From Novosphingobium sp. Leaf2 (GTDB taxonomy: Bacteria > Pseudomonadota > Alphaproteobacteria > Sphingomonadales > Sphingomonadaceae): 56,760 bases of DNA. The stretch is taken from NCBI RefSeq assembly GCF_001421325.1, contig NZ_LMJY01000005.1:1-56760 (forward strand). The letters run 5' to 3'. Shown here piece by piece: positions 17,098 through 30,295 of this stretch (its first letter is position 1; every line of letters begins with the position of its first letter). A program made the translations under genes and the position numbers. Under the pieces are notes generated by a model. That model had not been told where the DNA came from. It did not search any database and worked only from the letters and a program-made list of their open reading frames with translations.

Positions 17098-18198
17098 ATG
17101 CCCGAAGTCGAGCCCACGAACGATGTTGCGGCGCTTACCGTGCAATTGCTAAGCGTTTATCTCGCCAACAACACTGTCGCGTCCGAAGATCTCGCCGGGT
17201 TGATCCGGACTACGAAAGATGCCTTGGGCGAGCAGGGCCAAAATCCGCAACTTGAGCCGGAGGTTGCCACGCCGGCCGTCTCGGTGCGCAAGAGCCTGGC
17301 GTCGCCCGACCACATCCTCAGCCTCATTGACGGCAAACCCTACAAGACGTTGAAGCGGCACCTGATGAGCCACGGCCTGACGCCGGACGCTTATCGCAGC
17401 CGCTACGGTCTTCGGGCGAGCTATCCGATGGTGGCGCCGACCTACGCTGAGCACCGCCGTGCGGTTGCGCAGAAGACTGGTCTGGGAGTGCGGAAGAGCA
17501 CAACGACGGAAGGTGCAAGCTCGACCGACGAGCAACTCGACACGCAAGGCTCGGCTCAAGTGGAGGAGCCCTCGCTAGCACAGGTCTCCGCATCGGAGAG
17601 CGAGCCGCAGCGCGCAGGCACCGAGCAGACGGGCGCTGACACTCCCGTCACTGGGACCGGTGCCGCAGATGAGACGGCAGCTTCAAGTCCGGATCCGACG
17701 CTCGCAGCAGAGGCTAACATCCCGGCTGACACGACTAGCTCCACCTCTGCAGAGAACCAACAGGGCGACGCGGCCACAGCTCCCAAGAAGCGGGCTCGGT
17801 CAGCAGCCGGCAAGCGCTCTGGCAAGGCCCCGACGAGGGCATCGGGATCGAAGCGCGGCAAGGCAAAGGCTCAGGCGCCCGAGTCCGCCAAGGTCGCCGC
17901 TGAAAGCTCGCCTGCTGCGAGTTCGGCTGCTGGCGAGCCGAGCGCGCCCGCGAAGACGACTAAGCGCCGCTCGAAGCTCGGTTTGTTCAAGAACTCGGAG
18001 GCAGGGAAAGGCGCCCTTGCCGCTGCATCTGACGTCGACGGTGACGACACTACGTCACAGCCGCAGGAGGCGGAGGGTGCAGGCGCTGCCACGCCGGCGA
18101 AAGCGCCTGCCAAGCGCAAGCTGCCCAAGCGCATCGCTCGTAGCGTCGACGCACCGATCGCTAGCGGGGCGCCTGGTGGGGACGGGCCAACCGAGTAG
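17098..18198 (+). CDS. MucR/Ros-family regulator with long basic tail
   Basis: A 366-residue protein. Residues 1-150 match the Ros/MucR family (LTVQLLSVYLANNTV, YKTLKRHLMSHGLTPDAYR, YGLRASYPMVAPTYAEHR), but the zinc-finger cysteines are absent: the usual C-x2-C position reads SPDHILSLIDGK. Residues about 150-366 form a low-complexity tail of Ala, Ser, Pro, Lys, Glu with short basic blocks (PKKRARSAAGKRSGKAP, SKRGKAKAQAP, AKRKLPKRIARS) like histone H1 C-termini. Normal MucR proteins are about 140 residues. It may act as a nucleoid-type silencer of plasmid genes. The start has an AGGGAAG ribosome binding site. Confidence 0.82.
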   Translation: MPEVEPTNDVAALTVQLLSVYLANNTVASEDLAGLIRTTKDALGEQGQNPQLEPEVATPAVSVRKSLASPDHILSLIDGKPYKTLKRHLMSHGLTPDAYRSRYGLRASYPMVAPTYAEHRRAVAQKTGLGVRKSTTTEGASSTDEQLDTQGSAQVEEPSLAQVSASESEPQRAGTEQTGADTPVTGTGAADETAASSPDPTLAAEANIPADTTSSTSAENQQGDAATAPKKRARSAAGKRSGKAPTRASGSKRGKAKAQAPESAKVAAESSPAASSAAGEPSAPAKTTKRRSKLGLFKNSEAGKGALAAASDVDGDDTTSQPQEAEGAGAATPAKAPAKRKLPKRIARSVDAPIASGAPGGDGPTE

Positions 18199-18750
18199 CG
18201 TGAAGGTGACTGAGGTGCGGTGCAGCGGTGACCTACGGCCGTCTGTACCGCACCTCGTTAGGCACGAGGTGCCCGGGGTGGGTTCTTGGATCCCACTGGC
18301 AGCTCGCTTACGCGCCATTGCCTCTGGTGCGATAGTGTCACCGGCACCCCGCATGAGTCACAAAGGGCATGCCGTTCCTCGTTCTTGCCTCGGCAGATAG
18401 AGGCGGGCCGAAGGCTCATGCCTGCCGAAGAAGCATAAGAGGGACACGCGATTACCAGAAACCCGTCTGCTTGCACGTCCAACAAGTGACAGCGTAGGGC
18501 TGCGGACAACCTGTGGAAAGCATGTGGATGCTCGATAGCATAGTGCTATGCGCCGCAGCACCAAGCGTTCAGCGAGGTACAAGGCAGGGTACCGGCTCGT
18601 GGCGTTGGCTCCGACCCTTTTGAGATCAGACCCTTACGCCTGCAAGTCGACGGAGGCCGCAGGGAGCCGACGCCGAAGGCCTTGCTGGTGGTCTTGGAGC
18701 CGGCTAGGTCGGCAGGCACTCGTTGAAGGCCTTCGGTGACCGCTGTAGCC
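18199..18750. other. Non-coding stretch with two inverted repeats
   Basis: No convincing gene between the MucR-like gene and the Tn3 end. A 10-bp inverted repeat (GAGGTGCGGT at 18212 and its complement at 18247) just behind the stop codon may be a terminator, although it has no T run. An 11-bp perfect inverted repeat (CCGAAGGCCTT at 18673-18683, AAGGCCTTCGG at 18726-18736) lies close to the transposon end; its role is unknown. Confidence 0.45.
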
Positions 18751-18927
18751 GGGGTTCCCGTACCACGTTTGCAGAAAGTAGCGGTAAGGATTATCGGCTT
18801 ATATCAATAACATGCTTCGATTTAAGGAATTGAGTGCCTTTATAAGTCAATGACTTAGCCAATCTGAAGGTATTGAAAGACTCGGCGGGCCGCTTCCCAT
18901 AGTCTTTTCGTTGGAGGCGACTCGGCG

Positions 18928-20170
18928 ATGGAAAGGTGGCGAGAGCAGTATCTAGGGATTGAAGCGATTCCTGAGACGCTGACCGAAGCGGAAATTGCGT
19001 TCTTCTTCCGCCTCGATGAGGATAGCCTACAGGTTGTCACCAGCCGTCGGCGTCCAATGACCCGGCTCGGGTTAGTCCTGCATATCGGCTTTTTGCGAAT
19101 GAGCGGCCGACATTTGTCCGCGCTCGAGAGGGTCCCTTCCTCTGTCCTTGCATTCGCTGGTGACGAAGTGGGAGTGGCTGCCCCGCAGCTGGCTACACTG
19201 CGCGCCATCTATCGGCGGCGCATGACACTATTCGCGCATCAGCGCCTTGCGGCGTCGGCCACCGGCATCAGCGCAGCCAACGAGGCCCAACTGAGGATGT
19301 TGACCGCGTATCTGCGCCGCCAGGCTGAGACCGTCCTTGTTCGTGAGGAGTTGGTGACTGCGGCACGCCGCTGGCTCTACGATCACGCGTTCTTGATTCC
19401 TACTGACCGAAGCCTCGAGCAAATCGCCGCCCGCGCGCAGGAGTATGCTCTGGGCGAACTCAAGAACGCAATTGAGGCTAGCGCCGGCAGCGACACAGTA
19501 GCTGGGTGGACTGTGAAGTTGAGCGCTGTCGGTCCCAACCCGGACCAGGCGCTGCTTGACTGGCTGCGCGCCTCACCCAAGGGCTTTGGAGCTCGTGCAA
19601 TAGGTGACGTTCAAAAGCGGATTGCCGTGCTCCATGCTCTCGGCGCCGAGCGCCTTATCCTCCCCGAAGTGCCGATTGAACGCATTCGTCAACACGCCAT
19701 ACGGATCTCTCGCCGCAAGGCATCGACGCTGCCGCGCCTAAACGAGCCACGGCGTACGGTAGAGATCGGCTGTTGGTTGCGGCTGCACTTGCTCGAGATG
19801 ACCGACGTCGTTTTGATGCAGACGAGCCGGCGCATCGGTCAACTTTGGAGCGACGCCCGCAGGAAGGTCGAGGAGCGAGCGCTCGAGCAGCTTAATCAAT
19901 ACCGCACTGGCGTCGACACGATCATCAGCGCACTCGACGATTACGACCTTTCCGATCGCGAGTTCCGCGAGAGGGTCTCCAAGGCGGTGTGACCGCTTCG
20001 CTCGGCACCGGCGACGAGAGGCAAGGTCCAGGCAATCCGCAACCAGATGGCCACAACGCCTGGGCCGTTGCGCCTGTTGCTCAAGCAGGCGGACGCCATT
20101 TGTCTGACGATTGCACCCGATCATCCGCTTAGTGTGGCGATGCATACGCTACGTAACGCCTACAATGGGC
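18928..20170 (+). pseudogene. tnpA: Tn3-family transposase, N-terminal part with premature stop
   Basis: The frame starts MERWREQYLGIEAIPETLTE, the DUF4158 N-terminal domain of Tn3-family TnpA, and runs 354 codons to a TGA at 19990-19992. The same frame continues past this stop with recognisable transposase sequence (RGKVQAIRNQMATTPGPLRL, DHPLSVAMHTLRNAYN) until about 20170, where homology breaks off. The catalytic C-terminal two-thirds of the normal ~1000 residues is missing, so the gene is dead. Confidence 0.85.
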
Positions 20171-20174
20171 GTGA

Positions 20175-20307
20175 ACTCGCTCAGGATCTCCAGCCGTTCC
20201 TCGTCGCTCCAACGGCGACGCCGCTCCGGCCCGGAAAACACCGTGATCTGACCCATCGACCGCTCCTAAGCGCACTCTTAAGAGCGCACTTAAGACCGGT
20301 CGCTCAC
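20175..20307 (-). mobile_element. Left-end fragment of an IS66-like element
   Basis: On the minus strand a start at 20256 reads MGQITVFSGPERRRRWSDEE followed by RLEILSE, the typical beginning of the IS66 TnpA accessory protein. About 50 bases upstream the sequence GTGAGCGACCGGTC resembles an IS66 terminus (GTAAGCG-like). Homology stops near 20175, where it joins the Tn3 transposase remnant. Short, so the family call is tentative. Confidence 0.5.
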
Positions 20308-20542
20308 CTCATCGGCAAGGCGGGGCCCGCCGGACGGGTACCGGCAAACTGCACTTTCCCATCGAGCACTACGCCGGCTTCGCAGTAGCGGGACGACGGC
20401 AAGCTTAAACGCAGGCTCAAAACCTGAAGGCACATTAAGCCATTGATTTGCAAAGAAACACGATTTGGCAGAAATACGCAAGCTATTGATATAGCGTAAT
20501 ATTTCCTAACGCTACTTTCTGCGAAAGCGGTACGGGAACCCC

Positions 20543-20828
20543 TGCTAGGATAACGGCGAACGGTCGGTCGTCGCCAACAATGTTCTCGGCTGCTAGTTCG
20601 CCGCCGACAGAGCAAATCAGAATGTGTGGCGGACTTCACCTGCCTCCTAAGAGCAGATGGTTGACTTTATTTTGCCGCCAAGATCGACCTGTTCGCTCAC
20701 CGATGATGGGTTGGTTTATGAGCGGCACTATAACCTCTCGCTGTCGCAAGGCTCTCCTGAGCGTAGGCTGATGGCAACGCCCGTTTTCGACCGCATTTCT
20801 GACCCGGCTAAATGTGGAAATCACATAA
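20543..20828. other. Spacer between Tn3 relic and lig operon
   Basis: I see no gene or recognisable element here. The ligK-ligU-ligI operon ends at 20829 on its right side, and no clear terminator hairpin follows it. A small open frame from 20657 has no recognisable homology and probably reflects decayed insertion-sequence DNA. Confidence 0.35.
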
Positions 20829-22763
<1,935 letters not shown>

Positions 22764-22771
<8 letters not shown>

Positions 22772-23438
22772 ATTTCAGTCCCATCTCGGCCAATTTACCC
22801 CGCATGTCATAAATATCGAGGCCGAGCTGTCCGGCGGCCAAGCGCTGCCGCTTCGCCTCCTCCAAAGCCTCGCGCGCCTCCGCCTTCGCAAGAACCGCTT
22901 CAGCATTTGCGCGTGGCACGATGCACACGCCATCGTCGTCGGCAATCACGATGTCGCCGGGATTGACCAGCGCATTGGCGCACACGACCGGGACATTGAC
23001 CGATCCCAATGTGCCTTTGATCGTCCCCTGTGCGTGGACCGCCTTCGACCAGACGGGAAAGTTCATCTCCTTCAGATCGCGCAAGTCGCGCACACCGGCG
23101 TCGATAATCAGGCCACGACACCCGCGCGCTTGCGCCGAGGTCGCCAGCAGATCGCCAAAATAGCCGTCCGAGCAAGGGCTGGTGGGTGCCAGCAACAGCA
23201 CGTCTCCCTCACGCAGCTGCTCGATCGCGACATGCACCATCCAGTTGTCGCCAGGCGGCGCGGAGATGGTAACTGCGGATCCGGCGATGCGCGCACCGGG
23301 ATAGATGGGACGCATGTAAGGCGCGAGCAGGCCGGTACGGCCCTGCGCCTCATGGCATGTCGCGACGCCACATTTTGCGAGGCCATCGATGACCGATAAC
23401 GCCGGGCGTTCGATATTCTGGACGACGATGCCAGCCAT
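22764..23438 (-). CDS. ligK: 4-carboxy-4-hydroxy-2-oxoadipate (CHA) aldolase
   Basis: A 224-residue class II pyruvate aldolase of the HMG/CHA aldolase (RraA-like) family; it splits CHA into pyruvate and oxaloacetate and can decarboxylate oxaloacetate. Metal and substrate motifs seen include [20 protein letters not shown] and IDAGVRDL (Arg-Asp pair). The start [12 protein letters not shown] at 23438 has AGGAG seven bases upstream; the frame stays open 23 codons further into the promoter region. First gene of the operon, divergent from the LysR gene. Confidence 0.94.
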
Positions 23439-23539
23439 ATTCTTCTCCTGATTTGCGCCATCTGATGCGCGTCTTGCCCGACACAGCGCAAATGGGAACT
23501 CGTGCATCCCGCATAAGTAATCGCTAATGATAGGCCACG
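23439..23539. promoter_or_regulatory. Divergent ligK / lysR control region
   Basis: The 101-bp gap between the two start codons must hold both promoters. It contains an inverted repeat ATTTGCGC (23451-23458) and GCGCAAAT (23486-23493), a plausible LysR-type operator, and a second half-palindromic stretch near ATAAGTAATCGCTAAT just before lysR. By analogy with Sphingobium LigR, the regulator would bind here and respond to protocatechuate or gallate. Binding is inferred. Confidence 0.55.
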
Positions 23540-24718
23540 ATGCATCCGAATCACCTCAATATTCGTCACCTCCTGGCGCTGCCAATAGTCGTCCGCAGCG
23601 GCAGCATCAGCGTCGCCGCGCGGGCAGTGAATCTGACCCAGCCGGCCATCACGCAGGGCATCGCCAAGCTGGAGCGCCAGATCGGGATGGCATTGTTCGA
23701 TCGTGTACCGGGGCTGCTGATCGCGACCCCGGCGGCACATCTGCTGGCGGAACGCGCCGAGAATGCGCTGCGTTTTCTGGGTAACCGACGCGCGACGGCG
23801 GCACAGATCCGCGCCTTCGTCGCCTTGGCGCAGCATGGCAGCTATGCGGCCGCGGCAGGCGTGACAGGGCTGGCCGAAGCCTCGCTCCATCGGGCGGTCG
23901 CCGACCTGTCGCTGACGCTGGGCGTGCGGCTCGTTGATCGACGGGGGCGGGGCGTCGTACTCACGCGGCGGGGGGAAGAAATTGCGCGCAATTTCCGGCT
24001 GGCGCTGGCGGAACTGCGCTCTGGCCGTGCGGAGATCGCCGCGTTGCAGGGAAGGGAGGTCGGCCATATCGCTGTTGGCGCCATGCCGCTCTCGCGGGCG
24101 CGCCTGTTGCCCAACGCTATAGCCACCTTCCTCCGCGATAATGCGCAAGTCGATTTCGCTGTCGCGGAGGGTTCTCATGCCGAGTTGATCGGCCCGCTTC
24201 GCGATGGTGATATCGACATGATGATCGGCGCGCTGCGCGATGATACGCCCGGCGCCGATTTGGTCCAGATGGCCCTATTTACCGATCAGCCGGTTATTCT
24301 CGCGCGCTCTGGTCATCCGCTGGCGCATGAAGCCGGACGATTGGCCCCGGCCGACCTTGCCTGCTTTCCCTGGATCATGGCGGCGGAGGGTACGCCGTTG
24401 CGTAGTCTATGGCAGCGGATGTTTGCGCTTGCAGACGTCAGTTTGCCGAAGGTGCCGATCGAATGTGGTTCGGTCATCACCATTCGGCAACTGCTTGGGC
24501 AGACGGATTTCCTTACCATGCTCTCACCCGATCAGGTGGCTGTCGAACTGGAAGCAGGCTGGCTGGTCCAGCTGGGTGTCGCTCCCGGTGCGGTTAGCCG
24601 TACGATCGGACTTACTACGCGTGCCGACTGGCGACCGACCCCACTCCAGCAGGCATTCATGGCGACGCTGATCGAAGAGGCCGGGAAGATGCGTCCGGTG
24701 AGTGGCAATTCGTATTAG
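23540..24718 (+). CDS. LysR-type regulator with two tandem helix-turn-helix domains
   Basis: A 392-residue LysR-family regulator, about 90 residues longer than normal. A first winged helix-turn-helix is at residues 5-64 ([40 protein letters not shown]), a second complete one at 88-147 ([39 protein letters not shown]), followed by the effector-binding domain from about 170. It is divergent from ligK and followed by the dehydrogenase and ligJABC-pobA on the same strand, so it is the likely regulator of both lig units, as LigR is in Sphingobium SYK-6. Whether both DNA-binding domains work is not known. Confidence 0.9.
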   Translation: MHPNHLNIRHLLALPIVVRSGSISVAARAVNLTQPAITQGIAKLERQIGMALFDRVPGLLIATPAAHLLAERAENALRFLGNRRATAAQIRAFVALAQHGSYAAAAGVTGLAEASLHRAVADLSLTLGVRLVDRRGRGVVLTRRGEEIARNFRLALAELRSGRAEIAALQGREVGHIAVGAMPLSRARLLPNAIATFLRDNAQVDFAVAEGSHAELIGPLRDGDIDMMIGALRDDTPGADLVQMALFTDQPVILARSGHPLAHEAGRLAPADLACFPWIMAAEGTPLRSLWQRMFALADVSLPKVPIECGSVITIRQLLGQTDFLTMLSPDQVAVELEAGWLVQLGVAPGAVSRTIGLTTRADWRPTPLQQAFMATLIEEAGKMRPVSGNSY

Positions 24719-24770
24719 CTTATCGTCTTTGCGGTGATTCGATTGGCTCGCTGGTGTCGCTGACGCCTAA

Positions 24771-25673
24771 ATGGTCGGCATGGCGATGATGACGGGATTG
24801 ATCGGCTTCGGAGAGGCGGGCCGCACATTCATGGAGGCGGGCGACTGGGTTGCCGGCTGCCGGGTCTATGACATCAAGACCGATCGTGCCGAAACGCGCG
24901 GCGCCAATCTCGCCGATTATGCCGCATCACAGGCGGACGGTCGGGAAACGATGGCGGAGATTGTCAACGGCGCCGACCTGCTGCTCTCCCTCGTCACCGC
25001 CGATCAGGCGCTGGCCGCCGCAGAGGCTGCCGCTGCCGATCTTTCTCCAGGCACCTTATATTGTGACATGAATAGCATCGCGCCGCAGACAAAGCAGGCT
25101 GCCGCCCATTTGATCGAGGCCGTTGGCGGCCATTATGTCGATGTGGCGGTAATGGCTCCGGTCGATCCCGCCCGTCTTGCGGTTCCGTTATTGCTGAGCG
25201 GCGCGCGGGCGCAATCTGCGGCTGAGACGCTTGCTGCATTGGGTTTCAGCAATATCCGTGTCGTCGGGGATCGCGTGGGACGTGCCTCGTCGATCAAGAT
25301 GATAAGATCGGTGATGGTAAAGGGGCTGGAGGCGCTCTCCGCCGAATGTGTGCTGGCCGCCGAGGCCGCAGGTGTGCGCGAAGAGGTTATCGCCTCACTC
25401 GACGCCAGCGAGAAGCCAAAACCCTGGGATAGCCGGGTCGACTATAATCTCGATCGTATGATGGTCCACGGCCTGCGCCGCGCCGCCGAGATGGAAGAGG
25501 TGGTGAAGACGCTGGATGGCCTCAGCACCGGATCGGTCATGACGCGTGGCACGGTCGAGCGCCAGCGCACCATTGGTGCGCTGGGTTTGATCCGGCCCGA
25601 CGCTGGATTGCCAGCCAAGATCGAACAGATCGACGCAGCGCAGATGAGCGCAAAGGGAAAGCAGAACGCATGA
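24771..25673 (+). CDS. NAD-binding 6-phosphogluconate-dehydrogenase-like protein (DUF1932)
   Basis: A 300-residue protein with a Rossmann NAD(P) site at the N-terminus (TGLIGFGEAGRTFMEAG) and the helical C-terminal domain of the beta-hydroxyacid dehydrogenase superfamily (DUF1932 type). The family lysine region reads GRASSIKMIRSVMVKGLEAL. Start uncertain: ATG codons at 24771, 24780, 24786 and 24789, none with a strong ribosome binding site; family N-termini suggest 24789. It overlaps ligJ by 4 bases (ATGA), so it belongs to the pathway unit. A similar gene accompanies lig or gallate clusters elsewhere, but no step of the known 4,5-pathway needs it. Possible reduction of a pathway keto acid is speculation. 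Confidence 0.8.
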   Translation: MVGMAMMTGLIGFGEAGRTFMEAGDWVAGCRVYDIKTDRAETRGANLADYAASQADGRETMAEIVNGADLLLSLVTADQALAAAEAAAADLSPGTLYCDMNSIAPQTKQAAAHLIEAVGGHYVDVAVMAPVDPARLAVPLLLSGARAQSAAETLAALGFSNIRVVGDRVGRASSIKMIRSVMVKGLEALSAECVLAAEAAGVREEVIASLDASEKPKPWDSRVDYNLDRMMVHGLRRAAEMEEVVKTLDGLSTGSVMTRGTVERQRTIGALGLIRPDAGLPAKIEQIDAAQMSAKGKQNA

Positions 25674-26691
25674 CATTGGTGATCGACTGTCACGGCCACT
25701 ACACCGTGCTGCCCAAGGGCCATGACGCATGGCGAGAGGCGCAGAAGGCCGCGTATAAGGCAGGCGAGGCCGCGCCGCCCTATCCCGATATCAGCGATGC
25801 CGAAATCCGCGAGACGATCGAGTCCAATCAGCTGCGCCTGATCAAGGAACGCGGAGCGGACATGACGATCTTTTCGCCACGCGCGTCCGCCATGGCCCCC
25901 CATGCCGGCGACGCCGCTATGGCGAGGGAATGGGCGATACGCTGCAACGATCTTATCGCGCGCGTCGTCACTCTCTATCCCGATGTATTTGCGGGCGTGT
26001 GTATGTTGCCGCAATCACCGGATGCGGACATGGCCAATTCGATTGCCGAACTGGAGCGCTGTGTCACGGAACATGGCTTCATTGGCTGCAACCTAAACCC
26101 CGATCCCAGCGGCGGACATTTCCGCCATCCGCCTCTGACCGACAAATATTGGTATCCCTTCTACGAAAAGATGGTGGAGTTGGATGTCCCGGCGATGATC
26201 CACGTGTCGGGTAGCTGCAATCCGGCAATGCATGCCACCGGCGGTTACTATATCGCCGCCGATACGATCGCCTTCATGCAGCTGCTGGAGGGCAACCTGT
26301 TCGCAGATTTTCCGACCTTGCGCTTCATCATCCCGCACGGCGGCGGCGCGGTTCCCTATCATTGGGGGCGCTATCGTGGGCTCGCCGATATGCTCAAAAA
26401 GCCTGATCTGTCGACGCACCTGATGAACAACATCTTCTTCGATACCTGCGTCTACCATCAGCCGGGCGTCGACTTGCTGGCGGATGTGATCGAGAACAAG
26501 AATATCCTGTTCGGCTCGGAAATGGTCGGTGCGGTTCGCGGCATCGACCCCACCACAGGCTATTATTTCGACGATACAAAGCGCTATGTGGATGCGCTCG
26601 ACATCAGCACAGAAGCACGCGACGCGATCTTTGCGGGCAATGCGCGCAAGGTTTTTCCTCGCCTGGACGCGATCCTGAAAGAGCAGGGGCG

Positions 26692-26695
<4 letters not shown>
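25670..26695 (+). CDS. ligJ: 4-oxalomesaconate hydratase
   Basis: A 341-residue amidohydrolase-superfamily hydratase, the same length as Sphingobium LigJ. It adds water to the 4-oxalomesaconate tautomer to give CHA. Metal motifs seen: HxH in VIDCHGHYTV (His8, His10), His in MIHVSGS, His in IIPHGGGAVPYHWGRY, and an acidic residue region near FGSEMVGAVRGIDP. The start overlaps the upstream dehydrogenase by 4 bases and its end overlaps ligA by 4 bases. Confidence 0.95.
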
Positions 26696-27956
<1,261 letters not shown>

Positions 27957-27979
27957 CAGCAAGATAGAAGGAAATATCC

Positions 27980-28921
27980 ATGCGAATAGCTTTGGCCGGT
28001 GCCGGCGCGTTCGGCGAAAAACATCTTGATGGTCTGAAAAAGATCGACGGCGTCGAAATCATCTCGATCATCAGCCGTACTGGCGAACAGGCCGCTGCGG
28101 TCGCCGCCAAATATGGCGCGAAGCACAGTTCGGAAAACCTGGAAGATGCGCTTGCCCGCGGCGATGTCGATGCGGTCATCCTCTGCACGCCGACACAGAT
28201 GCACGCGAGCCAAGCGATCGCCTGCATGAATGCGGGCAAGCATGTTCAGGTCGAAATCCCGCTAGCCGACAGCTGGGCCGATGCCGAAGCGGTCGTGGCG
28301 AAGCAGAAGGAAACGGGTCTCACTTGCATGGTCGGCCACACTCGCCGCTTCAATCCCTCACATCAATATGTCCACAACAGGATCGTCGCGGGCGAGCTGA
28401 ACCTTCAGCAGATGGACGTGCAGACCTATTTCTTTCGCCGCAAGAATATCAATGCGAAGGGCGAGGCGCGTAGCTGGACCGACCATCTGCTCTGGCATCA
28501 TGCCGCGCATACGGTCGATCTGTTTGCCTATCAGGCAGGCAAGATCGTCCAGGCCAATGCCATCCAGGGTCCGATTCACCCCGAACTTGGCATCGCGATG
28601 GATATGTCGATCCAGCTCAAGAGCGAGAGCGGCGCGATCTGCACTCTGTCCTTGAGCTTCAACAATGACGGCCCGCTTGGTACGTTCTTCCGATATATCT
28701 GTGACACCGCAACCTATATTGCGCGCTACGACGATCTGGTGAACGGGAAGGAAGAGCCTATCGACGTATTCCATGTCGATGTGTCCCTGAACGGTATTGA
28801 ACTGCAGGACCGCGAATTTATCGCCGCGATCCGCGAAGGGCGCGAACCGAACAGCTCGGTCGGCAAGGTGCTCGACTGCTATCGTGTATTGGGTGACCTC
28901 GAAAAGCAGCTTGCGACATGA
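27980..28921 (+). CDS. ligC: 4-carboxy-2-hydroxymuconate-6-semialdehyde dehydrogenase
   Basis: A 313-residue Gfo/Idh/MocA-type NADP enzyme (MRIALAGAGAFGEKHLDGL, GDVDAVILCTPTQMHASQA, MNAGKHVQVEIPLADSW). It oxidises the cyclic hemiacetal of CHMS to 2-pyrone-4,6-dicarboxylate, the substrate of LigI. A ribosome binding site (AAGGAAA) precedes the ATG; the stop overlaps the pobA start by 4 bases. Confidence 0.95.
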   Translation: MRIALAGAGAFGEKHLDGLKKIDGVEIISIISRTGEQAAAVAAKYGAKHSSENLEDALARGDVDAVILCTPTQMHASQAIACMNAGKHVQVEIPLADSWADAEAVVAKQKETGLTCMVGHTRRFNPSHQYVHNRIVAGELNLQQMDVQTYFFRRKNINAKGEARSWTDHLLWHHAAHTVDLFAYQAGKIVQANAIQGPIHPELGIAMDMSIQLKSESGAICTLSLSFNNDGPLGTFFRYICDTATYIARYDDLVNGKEEPIDVFHVDVSLNGIELQDREFIAAIREGREPNSSVGKVLDCYRVLGDLEKQLAT

Positions 28922-30096
28922 GCGTGCGCCGCACCAAGGTCGCGATCATCGGGTCGGGGCCAGCCGGGCTGATGCTCGGCCACCTGCTGCGGGCAGAAGG
29001 AATTGATTGCCTGATCCTGGAGCGGCAGGATCGCGAATATGTCGAGAGCCGGATTCGTGCCGGCGTACTGGAAACGACGACTACCGACCTGATGCACAGG
29101 CTGGGTATCGATGCGCGCATGGACAGCGAGGGCTTGATCGAGGACGGCTTCAACCTCGCCGATGGTGACCAGTTGGTGCGTATCGACATCAAGGCGCTGA
29201 CGGGCAAGCATGTCACTGTCTATGGCCAGACCGAACTGACCCGCGACCTGATTGCCGCCGCGCCCGAACGCGATCTGGAGATCGTGTTTCAGGCTGGCGA
29301 CCTGAAATTGCATGATGTGGACAGCGCACGGCCCAGCGTGACGTTCGTGAAGGACGGCCTTGCCCAGACGATTGAAGCGGATTTCATCGCGGGTTGTGAC
29401 GGGTTCCATGGTCCGTCACGCCGCGCCATCCCGGCCTCCCTGGCGCGTGAATATACCCAGGAATATCCGTTCGGCTGGCTCGGTATATTGGCAGATGTTC
29501 CGCCTTGTCATGATGAACTCATCTACGCCAATGGTCCGCGCGGGTTTGCGCTCGCTTCGATGCGGTCACCGACACGGAGCCGTTATTATATCCAGGTGCC
29601 CCGGGGTGAAAAGCTGGAGGACTGGCCCGAAGCGCGGTTGTGGGATGAACTGGATGGGCGTTTCAACCCGCTGTCGAACCATGGTGTGACGCGTGGTCCG
29701 GCGCTCGAAATGTCGATCGCGCCACTGCGTTCCTACGTATTCGAGACTATGCGGCATGGCCGGTTGTTTCTCGCTGGCGACGCGGCCCATATCGTACCAC
29801 CGACCGGGGCGAAGGGGCTGAACCTGGCTGCGTCCGACATTGCCTATCTGTCCGACGCGTTGATCGGCTATTATGGCCGGAATGACGATAGTGGCCTGTT
29901 GCATTACCAGGAGCGCGCCCTGTCGCGCATCTGGAAGGCGGAACGGTTTAGCTGGACTTTGACGCGACTGATGCACAGTTTTCCGGGGCAAAGTCCGTTC
30001 GAGCGGCGGATGCAGATCGCGGAACTGGACTATCTGGCGCAATCGATGGCGATGCAAACCGCCATTGCTGAAAATTATGTGGGCTTGCCGCTTTAA
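28918..30096 (+). CDS. pobA: 4-hydroxybenzoate 3-monooxygenase
   Basis: A 392-residue flavoprotein of the PobA type (Pseudomonas PobA is 394). Motifs: GxGxxG in VAIIGSGPAGLMLG, the second motif IAGCDGFHGPSRR and the FAD ribityl motif RLFLAGDAAHIVPPTGAKGL. It converts 4-hydroxybenzoate to protocatechuate using NADPH and oxygen. As the last gene of the ligJABC unit it extends the plasmid pathway one step upstream. The intergenic DNA after it (30097-30295) holds no gene and no clear terminator. Confidence 0.95.
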   Translation: MSVRRTKVAIIGSGPAGLMLGHLLRAEGIDCLILERQDREYVESRIRAGVLETTTTDLMHRLGIDARMDSEGLIEDGFNLADGDQLVRIDIKALTGKHVTVYGQTELTRDLIAAAPERDLEIVFQAGDLKLHDVDSARPSVTFVKDGLAQTIEADFIAGCDGFHGPSRRAIPASLAREYTQEYPFGWLGILADVPPCHDELIYANGPRGFALASMRSPTRSRYYIQVPRGEKLEDWPEARLWDELDGRFNPLSNHGVTRGPALEMSIAPLRSYVFETMRHGRLFLAGDAAHIVPPTGAKGLNLAASDIAYLSDALIGYYGRNDDSGLLHYQERALSRIWKAERFSWTLTRLMHSFPGQSPFERRMQIAELDYLAQSMAMQTAIAENYVGLPL

Positions 30097-30295
30097 AGTT
30101 TTGTCACCAGAGGAGGGCCACAGATGATCCAGTATAGGGATATATATATGTCTAACTGGTCGTGGCCCAGAGATATCCCCGGGGCTAATCCGCCACCCGA
30201 CTGACGGCCCTTATCGACAGCGTTAAACGGGGCGGCGGGCGTTGGCCGAGTGGGTTGGCATGATCGCGAATATGAGCTCGCTTGCGTTACGATAT

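Larger units (their letters stand above)
18751..20542 (+). mobile_element. Degenerate Tn3-family element with both terminal inverted repeats
   Basis: The left end at 18751 (GGGGTTCCCGTACC...GCAGAAAGTAGCG) and the right end, complementary strand ending at 20542 (GGGGTTCCCGTACC...GCAGAAAGTAGCG), match over about 33 bp with a few differences. Inside are a broken tnpA and an IS66-type fragment. No 5-bp target duplication is seen (TAGCC on the left, TGCTA on the right). The third copy of this end at 30296 shows that the same element once lay on the other side of the lig cluster. The 20308-20510 part inside the element has no recognisable gene. Confidence 0.78.
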
